Source of the DNA: Pseudomonas sp. PDM16
Lineage (GTDB): Bacteria > Pseudomonadota > Gammaproteobacteria > Pseudomonadales > Pseudomonadaceae
Assembly (NCBI RefSeq): GCF_014851865.1
Contig: NZ_JACVAM010000001.1
Coordinates: forward strand, 1,302,001 to 1,366,000
DNA: 64,000 bases
Reading direction: 5' to 3'
Position numbers and translations under genes: made by a program. Below, in pieces: positions 1 to 8,283 of the stretch. The stretch's first letter is position 1. Each line of letters opens with the position of its first letter. Below the pieces are notes generated by a model. That model had not been told where the DNA came from and did no database searches. It saw nothing but the letters and a program-made list of their open reading frames with translations.

Positions 1-1
1 G

Positions 2-295
2 CCGATGGCCGAGCGCGACACGCCCTGCGCCTGCCCCTACTGCGAGACCACCAGCGAGCGGGTGATTCTCAGCGCTCCCGGCCTGGCCACCATGCCCGGC
101 AGCCAGCGCCGCGTGCACGAGACCAACGAGCGCTCGCGCCACGCGCCGCAGACCCTCGAAGAGTACAAGGCCAACCGCAAGCACCCGGCCGGTTGCAGCT
201 GCTGCGGCCCGAGCAAGCCGGTCGAGCGGACCAAGGCCAACCCCCATGGCCTCAAGGCCAGCCCCTCGGCGCGGCCGTGGATGATCAGCCACTAG
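2..295 (+). CDS. FmdB-type zinc ribbon protein, 5' end missing
   Basis: Small cysteine-rich protein whose beginning lies outside the window; the frame is open to the left edge, and the ATG at 5 is probably internal. The visible part has a CxCPYC pair near its start and a CSCC group near residue 65, consistent with a zinc ribbon. FmdB-family proteins of about 100 residues begin with a CPxCG knuckle just upstream of a MAERD-like stretch, so the missing part is probably only about 20 residues. It lies 28 nt before the amidase gene on the same strand, and FmdB proteins are often encoded beside amidases, which suggests a regulatory or accessory role in amide use. The tail is polar and probably disordered. 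Family assignment is fairly good; the molecular function is unknown. Confidence 0.7.
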   Translation, partial: PMAERDTPCACPYCETTSERVILSAPGLATMPGSQRRVHETNERSRHAPQTLEEYKANRKHPAGCSCCGPSKPVERTKANPHGLKASPSARPWMISH

Positions 296-323
296 TTTCC
301 AGCCTCAACACAGGAGTTCCGTC

Positions 324-1367
324 ATGCGTCACGGCGATATTTCCAGCAGCCCCGATACCGTCGGCGTCGCCGTCGTCAACTACAAGATGCCGCGCCTGCA
401 CAGCAAGGCCGAAGTGCTCGACAACGCGCGCAAGATCGCCGAGATGATCAAGGGCATGAAGCTCGGCCTGCCGGGCATGGACCTGGTGGTGTTCCCCGAG
501 TACAGCACCATGGGCATCATGTACGACAAGGACGAGATGATGGCCACCGCCGCCACGGTGCCCGGCGAGGAGACCTCGATCTTCTCCGCCGCCTGCCGCG
601 AGGCGAAGACCTGGGGCATCTTCTCGCTCACCGGCGAGCGCCACGAGGAGCACCCGCACAAGGCGCCGTACAACACCCTCATCCTGATCAACGACCAGGG
701 CGAGATCGTGCAGAAGTACCGCAAGTGCATCCCCTGGTGCCCCATCGAGGGCTGGTATCCGGGCGACCGCACCTATGTCTCCGAAGGCCCCAAGGGCATG
801 AAGATCAGCCTGATCATCTGCGACGACGGCAACTACCCGGAGATCTGGCGCGACTGCGCGATGAAGGGCGCCGAGCTGATCGTGCGCTGCCAGGGCTACA
901 TGTACCCAGCCAAGGAGCAGCAGGTGCTGATGGCCAAGACCATGGCCTGGGCCAACAACTGCTACGTGGCGGTGGCCAACGCCACCGGCTTCGACGGCGT
1001 GTACAGCTACTTCGGCCACTCCGCGCTCATCGGCTTCGACGGCCGCACCCTCGGCGAATGCGGCGAGGAGGAGATGGGCATTCAGTACGCCCAGCTGTCG
1101 GTCTCGCAGATCCGCGACGCACGCGCCAACGACCAGTCGCAGAACCACCTGTTCAAGCTGCTGCACCGTGGCTACACCGGCGTCTACAACTCCGGCGACG
1201 GCGACAAGGGCGTGGCCGACTGCCCGTTCGAGTTCTACCGCACCTGGGTGCTGGACGCGCAGAAGGCCCAGGAGGACGTGGAGAAGCTGACCCGCTCGAC
1301 CATCGGCGTGGCCGATTGCACGGTGGGCGAGCTGCCGCACCCCGGCAAGGAAAAGGTCGCAGGCTGA
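324..1367 (+). CDS. amiE: aliphatic amidase AmiE
   Basis: Cytoplasmic nitrilase-superfamily enzyme that hydrolyses short aliphatic amides such as acetamide to the acid and ammonia. The 347-residue length matches Pseudomonas AmiE. The catalytic triad is visible: Glu59 in VVFPEYS, a lysine in the YRKCIPW stretch (near 134), and Cys166 in [10 protein letters not shown]. The start is supported by an AGGAG ribosome site about 9 nt upstream. It is followed after 3 nt by amiB, so the two are cotranscribed. The classical regulators amiC and amiR and the transporter amiS do not follow amiB here, so control must come from upstream of the window or be different. AmiE is distinguished from formamidase AmiF by overall sequence similarity, which I judge by eye. 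Confidence 0.95.
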   Translation: MRHGDISSSPDTVGVAVVNYKMPRLHSKAEVLDNARKIAEMIKGMKLGLPGMDLVVFPEYSTMGIMYDKDEMMATAATVPGEETSIFSAACREAKTWGIFSLTGERHEEHPHKAPYNTLILINDQGEIVQKYRKCIPWCPIEGWYPGDRTYVSEGPKGMKISLIICDDGNYPEIWRDCAMKGAELIVRCQGYMYPAKEQQVLMAKTMAWANNCYVAVANATGFDGVYSYFGHSALIGFDGRTLGECGEEEMGIQYAQLSVSQIRDARANDQSQNHLFKLLHRGYTGVYNSGDGDKGVADCPFEFYRTWVLDAQKAQEDVEKLTRSTIGVADCTVGELPHPGKEKVAG

Positions 1368-1370
1368 GCC

Positions 1371-2402
1371 ATGCCCTTCGCCAACGACCTGCTCGAGCAC
1401 AACCGCCAGCGCCTGGCCGAAGCGGCGCCGGCCACCCTGCAGTCGCGCTTCCTGTTCGAGCCGGGCAAGGTCATGGTCCTGCTGCGCGAGCGCATCGTCG
1501 GCCAGGACGCGGTGCTGGAGCAGGTCGAGGCGCTGCTCAAGGTGGTCAAGGCCGACATCGGTGAGCGTGAGCGGCCGCTGTCGGTCAACCTGTTCATGGG
1601 CCCTACCGGCGTCGGCAAGACCGAGGTGGTGCGCCTGCTGGCCCAGGCCATCCACGGCCGAGCCGATGCCTTCTGCCGCATCGACATGCACACCCTGGCT
1701 CAGGAGCACTACGCCGCCGCGCTGACCGGCGCGCCGCCGGGCTATGTCGGCAGCAAGGAGGGCACCACGCTGTTCGACGCCGAGGCCATTGCCGGCACTT
1801 TCGGCCGCCCCGGCATCGTGCTGTTCGACGAGCTGGAGAAGGCCAGCCCCGAGGTGCTGCGCAGCCTGCTCGGCGTGCTGGAGAACGGTCGCCTGACCCT
1901 TACCGCCGGCAGCCGTACCCTGGATTTCCGCAACAGCCTGATCTTCATGACCAGCAACGTCGGCGCACAGCCGGTGCAGCGTTTGCGTGAGCGCTTCGCC
2001 CGCGGGTGGCGCAGCTGGCTGGGCCTGCGCGCTGACGAGGCCGGCGAGCGCGAGCGGGCGCTCACGCGCAGCTTTGACCCGGAGTTTCTCAACCGCATCG
2101 ACCGCATCCTCGACTTCCAGAGCCTCGACGACGACTGGCTGGAGGCGCTGCTGGAGATCGAGCTGACCAAGCTCAGCCAGCGCCTGGGTCGCCAGGGGCG
2201 CTCGCTGTGGCTGGAGGAGGGTGCGGTGGAGTGGCTGTGCCGCGCCCACGACGCCCGCTACGGCGCCCGTGCCCTGGCACGGCGGGTGCGTACCGAGCTG
2301 GAACCGGCCATCGCCGACTGCGTGCTGCAGGACCCGGCGGCGATTCGCCTACGCGCGCAAGCCAGTGATGACGGATTGCGCGTGGTGGTCGAGCACGACT
2401 GA
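1371..2402 (+). CDS. amiB: AmiB, ClpX-like AAA+ ATPase
   Basis: AAA+ ATPase of the Clp/Hsp100 type, 343 residues, encoded directly after amiE as in the P. aeruginosa amidase operon. Visible motifs are Walker A GPTGVGKT (near residue 77), Walker B VLFDELEKA, sensor-1 like FMTSNVG, and an arginine-rich C-terminal small domain (RYGARALARRVR) typical of ClpB D2 modules. It lacks a zinc finger or N domain, so it is a single AAA module. Its role with the amidase is not well established: a chaperone function, or energising amide uptake, have been considered. The gene starts 3 nt after the amiE stop, suggesting coupled translation. Confidence 0.9.
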   Translation: MPFANDLLEHNRQRLAEAAPATLQSRFLFEPGKVMVLLRERIVGQDAVLEQVEALLKVVKADIGERERPLSVNLFMGPTGVGKTEVVRLLAQAIHGRADAFCRIDMHTLAQEHYAAALTGAPPGYVGSKEGTTLFDAEAIAGTFGRPGIVLFDELEKASPEVLRSLLGVLENGRLTLTAGSRTLDFRNSLIFMTSNVGAQPVQRLRERFARGWRSWLGLRADEAGERERALTRSFDPEFLNRIDRILDFQSLDDDWLEALLEIELTKLSQRLGRQGRSLWLEEGAVEWLCRAHDARYGARALARRVRTELEPAIADCVLQDPAAIRLRAQASDDGLRVVVEHD

Positions 2403-2446
2403 GCGAACGGTTAAACTTGCGTCTTTCCGTTTCTGGTTGCTCCGCC

Positions 2447-3778
2447 ATGTCCTTCGAACCCCTCGGCCTGATCGAACCCCTGCTGCGTACCTTGGAGGCG
2501 CTCGACTATCGCGAGCCCACGCCGGTGCAGAAGCAGGCCATTCCCGCCGTGCTCAAGGGGCGTGACGTGCTCGCCGCGGCGCAGACCGGCACCGGCAAGA
2601 CCGCCGGATTCGCCCTGCCGCTGCTGCAGAAACTGACCATGGAAGGCAGCCAGGTGGCCGCCAACTCGGTGCGCGCGCTGGTGCTGGTGCCGACCCGCGA
2701 GCTGGCCGAGCAGGTGGCGCAGGCGGTGCAGCAGTACGGGCAGAACCTGCCGCTGCGCACCTACACGGTGTACGGCGGGGTCAGCATCAACCCGCAGATG
2801 ATGAAGCTGCGCAAGGGCATCGACCTGCTGGTGGCCACCCCCGGTCGCCTGCTCGACCTGTACCGGCAGAACGCGGTGCGCTTCGACCAGTTGCAGGCGC
2901 TGGTGCTGGACGAGGCCGACCGTATGCTCGACCTCGGCTTCGCCAAGGAGCTGGACGAGCTGTTCAGCGCGTTGCCGCGCAAGCGCCAGACCCTGCTGTT
3001 CTCCGCCACCTTCTCCGACGCGATCCGTCTGATGGCCAAGGAGCTGCTGCGCGACCCGCTGTCCATCGAAGTCAGCCCGCGCAACGCCGCGGCCAAGAGC
3101 GTCAAGCAATGGCTGGTAACGGTGGACAAGAAGCGCAAGAGCGAGCTGCTGCTGCACCTGTACCGCGAGCGTGGCTGGGACCAGCTGCTGGTGTTCGCCA
3201 AGACCCGCAAGGGCGTCGATGAACTGGAGCAGCTGCTGCTGGCCGAGGGCATTTCCGCCGACTCGATCCACGGTGACAAGCCGCAGCCGTCGCGCCTGCG
3301 CGCGCTGCAGCGCTTCAAGGCCGGTGAGGTGCGCGTGCTGGCCGCTACCGACGTGGCCGCGCGCGGCCTGGACATCAGCGAGCTGCCGCGGGTGGTCAAC
3401 CTCGACCTGCCGATCGTTGCCGAGGACTACGTGCACCGCATCGGCCGTACCGGTCGCGCCGGTGCCACCGGCGAGGCGGTGTCGCTGGTCTGCGCCGACG
3501 AAGTCGAGCTGCTGGCGGCCATCGAGACGCTGATCGGCCAGATCATCCGCCGCGAGGACGAACCGGGCTTCGAGCCGGATCACCGGGTGCCGCAGACCGC
3601 CCCCGGCGGCGCGGTGTTGAAGAAGCCGAAGAAGCCCAAGGTCAAGGTGATCCCCGGCGCCGGCAAGGGCAAGATCCACATGGGCAACTGGTTCGAGGCC
3701 GACGACGACAAGCCCAAGGCCAAGGCCGTGCGCGCGGTACCCAAGTTCGGCGAGAAGCCGCGGCCGAAGAAGAAGTAA
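2447..3778 (+). CDS. rhlE: DEAD-box ATP-dependent RNA helicase, RhlE type
   Basis: RNA helicase that remodels rRNA or mRNA structure. The 443-residue protein has the Q motif (PTPVQKQAI), motif I AQTGTGKT, motif II DEAD within VLDEADRMLDLGF, motif III SAT, and motif VI HRIGRTGRAG, followed by a basic lysine/proline-rich tail ending KPRPKKK, as in RhlE proteins. I chose the ATG at 2447 (MSFEPLGL) because family members start this way; an upstream TTG at 2417 is in frame but would add residues foreign to the family. It stands alone, 44 nt after amiB, and converges on the PAS gene. Assignment to RhlE rather than another DEAD-box subgroup rests on the N-terminus and tail. Confidence 0.88.
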   Translation: MSFEPLGLIEPLLRTLEALDYREPTPVQKQAIPAVLKGRDVLAAAQTGTGKTAGFALPLLQKLTMEGSQVAANSVRALVLVPTRELAEQVAQAVQQYGQNLPLRTYTVYGGVSINPQMMKLRKGIDLLVATPGRLLDLYRQNAVRFDQLQALVLDEADRMLDLGFAKELDELFSALPRKRQTLLFSATFSDAIRLMAKELLRDPLSIEVSPRNAAAKSVKQWLVTVDKKRKSELLLHLYRERGWDQLLVFAKTRKGVDELEQLLLAEGISADSIHGDKPQPSRLRALQRFKAGEVRVLAATDVAARGLDISELPRVVNLDLPIVAEDYVHRIGRTGRAGATGEAVSLVCADEVELLAAIETLIGQIIRREDEPGFEPDHRVPQTAPGGAVLKKPKKPKVKVIPGAGKGKIHMGNWFEADDDKPKAKAVRAVPKFGEKPRPKKK

Positions 3779-3785
3779 CGCCGCT

Positions 3786-3809
3786 GCGCCGACCGTTCAT
3801 GGTCGGCGC
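3786..3809. terminator. hairpin between convergent genes
   Basis: A perfect 9-bp stem (GCGCCGACC / GGTCGGCGC) with a 6-nt loop lies between the convergent helicase and PAS genes. No clear T-run follows on either side, so a role as a bidirectional terminator is inferred from position and stem strength only. Confidence 0.5.
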
Positions 3810-3817
3810 CCGCGTTG

Positions 3818-4270
3818 TTACGGCTCGCTGGTCTGGCGCAGTTGCGCCTCGGCCGCCTCGGTCATGTCGTAGATCACCATGCACACGTGCTGCACGTCGC
3901 CACCGGTGGCGGCCAGCGGCAGGATGGTCAGGTTCTGGTACATGAAGTCGGCCTGGCCGGTGATCGGTCGGTAGGTCTCGAAGCGCAGCAGGTACGGGCG
4001 TTGCTGCCACAGGCTGAAGGCACGGGTGCCCAGGCGCAGCACGGTGCCGACCTTGCGCTCGAGCCAGGGGCGGTCGATCTCGGGGAACAGCTGGAACAGG
4101 CTGCGGCCCTGCACCTGGTCGGCGCCGAGCCCTGAGTGGTTCTCCATGAAACTGTTCCACACCTCGACGCGGAAGTTGCGGTCCATCACCAGCACGCCGA
4201 CGTCCAGGCACTGGACGATGTCGAGCAGCCAGTGCAGTTCGCGCAGGTCGATCTGGGCTTCGCTGGGCAT
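3818..4270 (-). CDS. PAS domain protein
   Basis: A 150-residue cytoplasmic protein made almost entirely of one PAS sensor domain: LDVGVLVMDRNFRVEVWN begins the fold, the YRPITG and MYQNLTILPL strands close it, and the end reads VIYDMTEAAEA like the usual PAS-to-output junction. No output domain is attached. Its start lies 3 nt after the stop of the receiver-CheC gene on the same strand, so the two are almost certainly one transcript and probably one signalling unit in which the PAS protein reports a ligand or redox state to its partner. The ligand cannot be guessed from sequence. Confidence 0.8.
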   Translation of the reverse strand: MPSEAQIDLRELHWLLDIVQCLDVGVLVMDRNFRVEVWNSFMENHSGLGADQVQGRSLFQLFPEIDRPWLERKVGTVLRLGTRAFSLWQQRPYLLRFETYRPITGQADFMYQNLTILPLAATGGDVQHVCMVIYDMTEAAEAQLRQTSEP

Positions 4271-4273
4271 GGC

Positions 4274-5299
4274 TTACTCCATCAGGTACTGAATTTTGGC
4301 GGTCAGCCGGGGCACCGAGTTCTCGGTGAACAGGATCAGCAGGTCGAAGTTCACCGCGTGATCCTCCAGGCCGTAACTGATCTCCACCGCCAGGGTCTTG
4401 CGCCAGCGCGCGCCGTTGAACTGGATCAGCTCGTCGATGCTGCGTGCATGCTGGCCGAGCAGTTGCGGGTGGCCCTGGGAGAAACGGATGTCGAGCTGCT
4501 CGGCGATGCCCGATAGGCAGGCGCCGATCAGCACGCTGGCCAGATCCAGCAGCATCTCCGAGGTGGCGACATCGCCGCCAGGGCGCAGGCCGAGCAGGTG
4601 GGCGATATCGGCCACCTGCGAGTCGTGGAACAGCAGCAGCGCCTCGCCGGCAATGGCCTCGCCGACGAAGCCCTGGCACACCGCGCTGAGCTGCTCGCCA
4701 CGGTTGGCGTCGGCCAGGGCCATGTGCAGCTCGCTGGCCTCGAACAGGTTCACCGCCGGGATCGGCAGCTGCACGAATACGCCCAGCTCCTCCGCCAATA
4801 GTGCGGCGGCACGGCCCATGGCGACGTTGCTGACCTCGCGCAGGGCATCGCGGAAACCGACCTTGGTATCTACTGGGGCAGCTGGGGCGGGTACGGCTGC
4901 GGTAGCAGGCGCCGCGACATCTGCATCAGCGCTGAGCTGCAGCAGGCCGAGCTCGTCGAGGATCGCGCGCAGTTCTTCGGCCGGCGCCGGTTTGCGGATG
5001 AAGGCCAGGGCGCCCAGCTCGGTGACGCGGCGGCGCGCCTCGTCCTGCACGTCGCCGGAGACCACCAGAATGCGACAGCTGTGGCCTTCCTCCTGGACCT
5101 TGGCCAACACCTGGTAGCCGTCCATCACCGGCATGGTCAGGTCCAGCAGCACCACCTGACCCAGGCCCTGGCGGATTGCGGCCATGGCCTCTTCGCCGTG
5201 GGCGGCCTGGGTGATGGACACCGGCCAGTCGGGGGGCAGGGCGCGGATCAGCTGCTTGCGCGCCATGGTCGAGTCGTCACAGACCAGCAATGGAAGCAC
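4274..5299 (-). CDS. response regulator with CheC/CheX-like domain
   Basis: Residues 1 to about 120 form a receiver domain: acidic DD near residue 9, phosphoacceptor aspartate in VVLLDLTMPVMDGYQ, and a lysine in FIRKPAP. An alanine/proline-rich linker (about 130-145) leads to a CheC-like domain of about 190 residues beginning FRDALREVSNVAMGRAAALLAE. CheC-class proteins dephosphorylate CheY~P, so this may be a chemotaxis-linked or self-dephosphorylating regulator, but the exact catalytic residues should be checked against CheC. The start is a GTG with GGAG 6 nt upstream. The PAS gene follows after 3 nt. No chemotaxis genes are nearby. Confidence 0.82.
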   Translation of the reverse strand: MLPLLVCDDSTMARKQLIRALPPDWPVSITQAAHGEEAMAAIRQGLGQVVLLDLTMPVMDGYQVLAKVQEEGHSCRILVVSGDVQDEARRRVTELGALAFIRKPAPAEELRAILDELGLLQLSADADVAAPATAAVPAPAAPVDTKVGFRDALREVSNVAMGRAAALLAEELGVFVQLPIPAVNLFEASELHMALADANRGEQLSAVCQGFVGEAIAGEALLLFHDSQVADIAHLLGLRPGGDVATSEMLLDLASVLIGACLSGIAEQLDIRFSQGHPQLLGQHARSIDELIQFNGARWRKTLAVEISYGLEDHAVNFDLLILFTENSVPRLTAKIQYLME

Positions 5300-5395
5300 C
5301 GGATTCTCCAGATCGAGAGGGATTGCGATAGCGAAAGCATAGACGCCGCGAGAACGCCGGAGGTTTCGTGAACGCCTGGTGAGTGGCGGGTTAGG

Positions 5396-7120
5396 TCAGC
5401 GGCGCGAGTCGTGAGATTCGTAGCTGTAGGTGTTGCGCCCCGCGTTCTTGGCCGCGTACATGGCCCGGTCGGCCTGCTGCAGCAGCGATTCGATGTCTTC
5501 GCCGTCACGTGGAAAGAGGCTGACGCCCATGCTGGCCTGCACCTGCACCTCATGCCCCTCCAGCAGCATGGGCAACTGGAAGCGCTCGTGCAGCTTGTGC
5601 AGCACCGCCAACACCCGCTGCGGGTCTTCCATCTGTTCGATGAGGATGACGAACTCGTCGCCGCCCAGGCGCGCCACCGTGTCACTCTCTCGGGTGGCCG
5701 AGCGCAGCAGGGTAGCGACCGCCTGCAGCACGCGGTCGCCGACGCCATGGCCGAGGCTGTCGTTGAGCGTCTTGAAATGATCCAGATCGACGAACAGTAC
5801 TGCCAGCGGCTTTGCGCTGCGTCGGGCGGTAGCCAGCGCATGTTCCAGGCGCTCGAAGAACATGCGACGGTTGGGCAGACCGGTGAGGGGGTCGTGGCGC
5901 GCCAGGTGTTCAAGTGCGTTGCGACTCTGATTGAGTTCGTCCAGCTGCTCGAGAATTTCCTCCTGCATCTGCGCGAAGCTGCGTGCCAGCTGCCCGAGCT
6001 CGTCGTGGCGACCGGTCGGTAGGGGGCCGATACGACGTTCTCGGGAGAACTGCTCCACGGCCAGGGTGATGCTTTTCAGCGAGTGGGTCATGGCGCGCGA
6101 TGCGACGATGGCGATGCCCACTGCCAACAGACTGGACAGGATCACTACCTGGATGATGCGCTGGCCGAGGCGGTTGGTTTCCGCCAGCACATGTTCCTCC
6201 GGCTGGGCCAGGCCGAGGATGATGAAGCGCTCCGGCGTGCCGGTATTGATCCCAAGGCGGACGAAGGAGGCGACCAGATCATGCTCACTGCTGGCAGAGC
6301 GGCTTACCAGGCTGCTGTCGTTGTTGCTTTCCAGCAGGCTTGCGACTTCGGGGAATTCGTCCTGGATGAACAGTCGCCTACCCTGATCGAAACCGAAGGT
6401 GCGGCGATGGTCGGGATGGATCAGCAAGTCTCCCCAGCGGTTGCTCAGATAAACCTGATAGTGCTTCGGCAGGTCGCTCTTGAGCTGGTCGAACAATTGG
6501 TCGAGGTCGACGTTGATCACGATCAGGGCGAACACCTTGCCGTCGGCACCGAAGAGGGGAGTAGACACGTGCAGCGTCGGTTTGCCGAGGCCGGAGTGGG
6601 CCCCCAGTTCGTGATTGATGACGATGGGCGAAAGGCGTACTTCACCCGGTTGCAGGCGCAGGGTATCGAACACGTAGGCGTAGTGGCCTTTCTCTTGCAG
6701 CTTGGCATCGTCGATGCGCACCAGGCGTTTGCCATCGCGGTCTATGCGAACCTGCTCCAGGCCATGGCCGGCGGCGCTGATCAGGCGGATCTGCATGTAC
6801 TCCGAATGCACATCCATCAGCGCGCGGAACAGCTCGGCCAGATCATGCTCACTGTGCTGGCGCACCTCCTCGGCTTCGGACTCGTGCAGGTGGCGGGAGG
6901 CGCTGACCGAAGCCAGCAACAGGGCATCGCGGGACACGCCGTCGATGCTGCCGCGCAGGTTGCGCCCGAGCACCTGGGTAGCGGTGAGCAGGTCGCGCTC
7001 GGCGGCCTTGAGCAGTGTGGTGCGGCTGCTGCTGTAGGAGTAGTAGCCGGTGAGGCCGCAGACCAGCACGCCGAACAGGGCGAGCAGGCAGCCGAGCTTG
7101 AAGGCGATACCGAATTTCAT
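5396..7120 (-). CDS. membrane diguanylate cyclase with periplasmic sensor and HAMP
   Basis: Makes the second messenger c-di-GMP from GTP. The 574-residue protein has an N-terminal membrane segment (about 8-28), a large periplasmic Cache-like sensor region (about 30-310), a second membrane segment (VVILSSLLAVGIAIVA), a HAMP linker, and a GGDEF domain with intact RLGGDEF and an RESD inhibitory site five residues before it, so it should be active and product-inhibited. I use the ATG at 7120 (MKFGIAFKLG) because it overlaps the stop of the binding-protein gene in an ATGA; the longer upstream frame would run into that gene. Translational coupling suggests the binding protein feeds ligand information to the periplasmic domain. 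Confidence 0.9.
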   Translation of the reverse strand: MKFGIAFKLGCLLALFGVLVCGLTGYYSYSSSRTTLLKAAERDLLTATQVLGRNLRGSIDGVSRDALLLASVSASRHLHESEAEEVRQHSEHDLAELFRALMDVHSEYMQIRLISAAGHGLEQVRIDRDGKRLVRIDDAKLQEKGHYAYVFDTLRLQPGEVRLSPIVINHELGAHSGLGKPTLHVSTPLFGADGKVFALIVINVDLDQLFDQLKSDLPKHYQVYLSNRWGDLLIHPDHRRTFGFDQGRRLFIQDEFPEVASLLESNNDSSLVSRSASSEHDLVASFVRLGINTGTPERFIILGLAQPEEHVLAETNRLGQRIIQVVILSSLLAVGIAIVASRAMTHSLKSITLAVEQFSRERRIGPLPTGRHDELGQLARSFAQMQEEILEQLDELNQSRNALEHLARHDPLTGLPNRRMFFERLEHALATARRSAKPLAVLFVDLDHFKTLNDSLGHGVGDRVLQAVATLLRSATRESDTVARLGGDEFVILIEQMEDPQRVLAVLHKLHERFQLPMLLEGHEVQVQASMGVSLFPRDGEDIESLLQQADRAMYAAKNAGRNTYSYESHDSRR

Positions 7121-8151
7121 GGCGCCTCCACCAGCGGCGGGCGTTCGCCGGACAGGATGCGCTCCCACAGGTGCGCGCGGCGGTCCGCGTCCTCCACGGG
7201 CCGCAGCCAGATCAGGCGTCCGGCCACGTCGGTCCCCTCCGGCTCTTCGATGGTATTGGACAGGCCCTGGCGCTCGACCAGGGCACGGCTCATCGGCGGC
7301 TCCAGGGTGAAATCGATCCAGGCTTCGGCGAGCGCCACGTCACGGGCACCGCGGCTGATTGCCCAGCAGTCCAGCCACGCCAGTGCTCCCTCGCGCGGAA
7401 TCACGTAGCCGACATCTGCGCCGGCATCACGAATCTGCTTGAGCTGCTGGCGGCCGTAGTTGGCGAACAGCAGCGCCACCTGGTGCTCCTTGAACAGGCT
7501 GGCGGCCTCCTCGGGCAACGAGTAGAAGGTCAATACGTTGCGCCGCAGGGCGATCAGCTGTTCGGCCAGCGAAGAGAAGTCGTCGGCGTCGATGCGGAAC
7601 GGATCACGCCCGCGTGCCTGGCTGGCCAGGGCGAAGTTGTGGCTGCTGCCATTGAAGGCCAGCACCCGGCCACGCCACTGCGGGTCCCACAGGCTGGTGA
7701 TGGATTGCGGCGGACTGGGAAACTGGCTGCGATCGTAGATCAGGCCCATTTCCGAGTAGGTATAGGGCACGGCGTAGACCTTTCCGTCGTGGCTGATACC
7801 AGGAATCTTCGGATAGTCACGGAAGCGCCAGAGCTGGCGCGTGGTGTTGGCGATGCGCGAGGGTTGCAGGGGCTGGAGCAGCCCCTGCTCGATGTAGTGG
7901 TCGATCTCGGCGGTATTGGCGGCGATCAGGTCATAGTCGCTGCCGCCGTTGGCGCTCAGCTTCTCGCGAAGAGCGTCGTCGTTGCCGACCAGTGTGACTT
8001 CCACCCGCACGTCGTGGCGTTTCTCGAACTCCGCCACCAGGTCTGGGTCGGCGTAGCCCGGCCAGGTCAGCAGGCGCAATGCATCTGCACCGGAGGCGGC
8101 GCCCGGAACCAGGGGAAGCAGAACTGCGAGCAACACCAGGAGCGGGCGCAT
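7117..8151 (-). CDS. PotD-like periplasmic solute-binding protein
   Basis: A 344-residue secreted protein with a signal peptide (MRPLLVLLAVLLPLVPGAASGA) followed by the polyamine-type binding-protein fold: LRLLTWPGYADPDLVAEFEK, SDYDLIAANTAEIDHYI, and VPYTYSEMGLIYD are all typical of PotD/NspS relatives. No ABC transporter genes are adjacent. Instead its stop overlaps the start of a membrane diguanylate cyclase, recalling the NspS-MbaA pair of Vibrio cholerae, where a PotD-like protein reports polyamines to a c-di-GMP enzyme. The start is the ATG at 8151; a TTG 9 nt upstream is in frame but unlikely. The ligand is inferred only from family. Confidence 0.85.
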   Translation of the reverse strand: MRPLLVLLAVLLPLVPGAASGADALRLLTWPGYADPDLVAEFEKRHDVRVEVTLVGNDDALREKLSANGGSDYDLIAANTAEIDHYIEQGLLQPLQPSRIANTTRQLWRFRDYPKIPGISHDGKVYAVPYTYSEMGLIYDRSQFPSPPQSITSLWDPQWRGRVLAFNGSSHNFALASQARGRDPFRIDADDFSSLAEQLIALRRNVLTFYSLPEEAASLFKEHQVALLFANYGRQQLKQIRDAGADVGYVIPREGALAWLDCWAISRGARDVALAEAWIDFTLEPPMSRALVERQGLSNTIEEPEGTDVAGRLIWLRPVEDADRRAHLWERILSGERPPLVEAP

Positions 8152-8283
8152 GGGATGCAACCGAGGAGAATGAGGCGCCTACCCAGTGTAGATGACGGCA
8201 AAGTGCCCTGCAGCTCCGGCCCGGCGTTTCGCTGACGGCGTGCTAGCGTTCTTCCAGTCATTCACCGCATGTGGGAAAGCGCC

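Noticed and set aside
285-2249. Long minus-strand frame of 654 codons opposite amiE/amiB
   Set aside because: Shadow of the GC-rich amiE and amiB genes: the product is low-complexity (alanine, leucine, histidine, glutamine-rich), has no family features, and the plus-strand genes are well supported.
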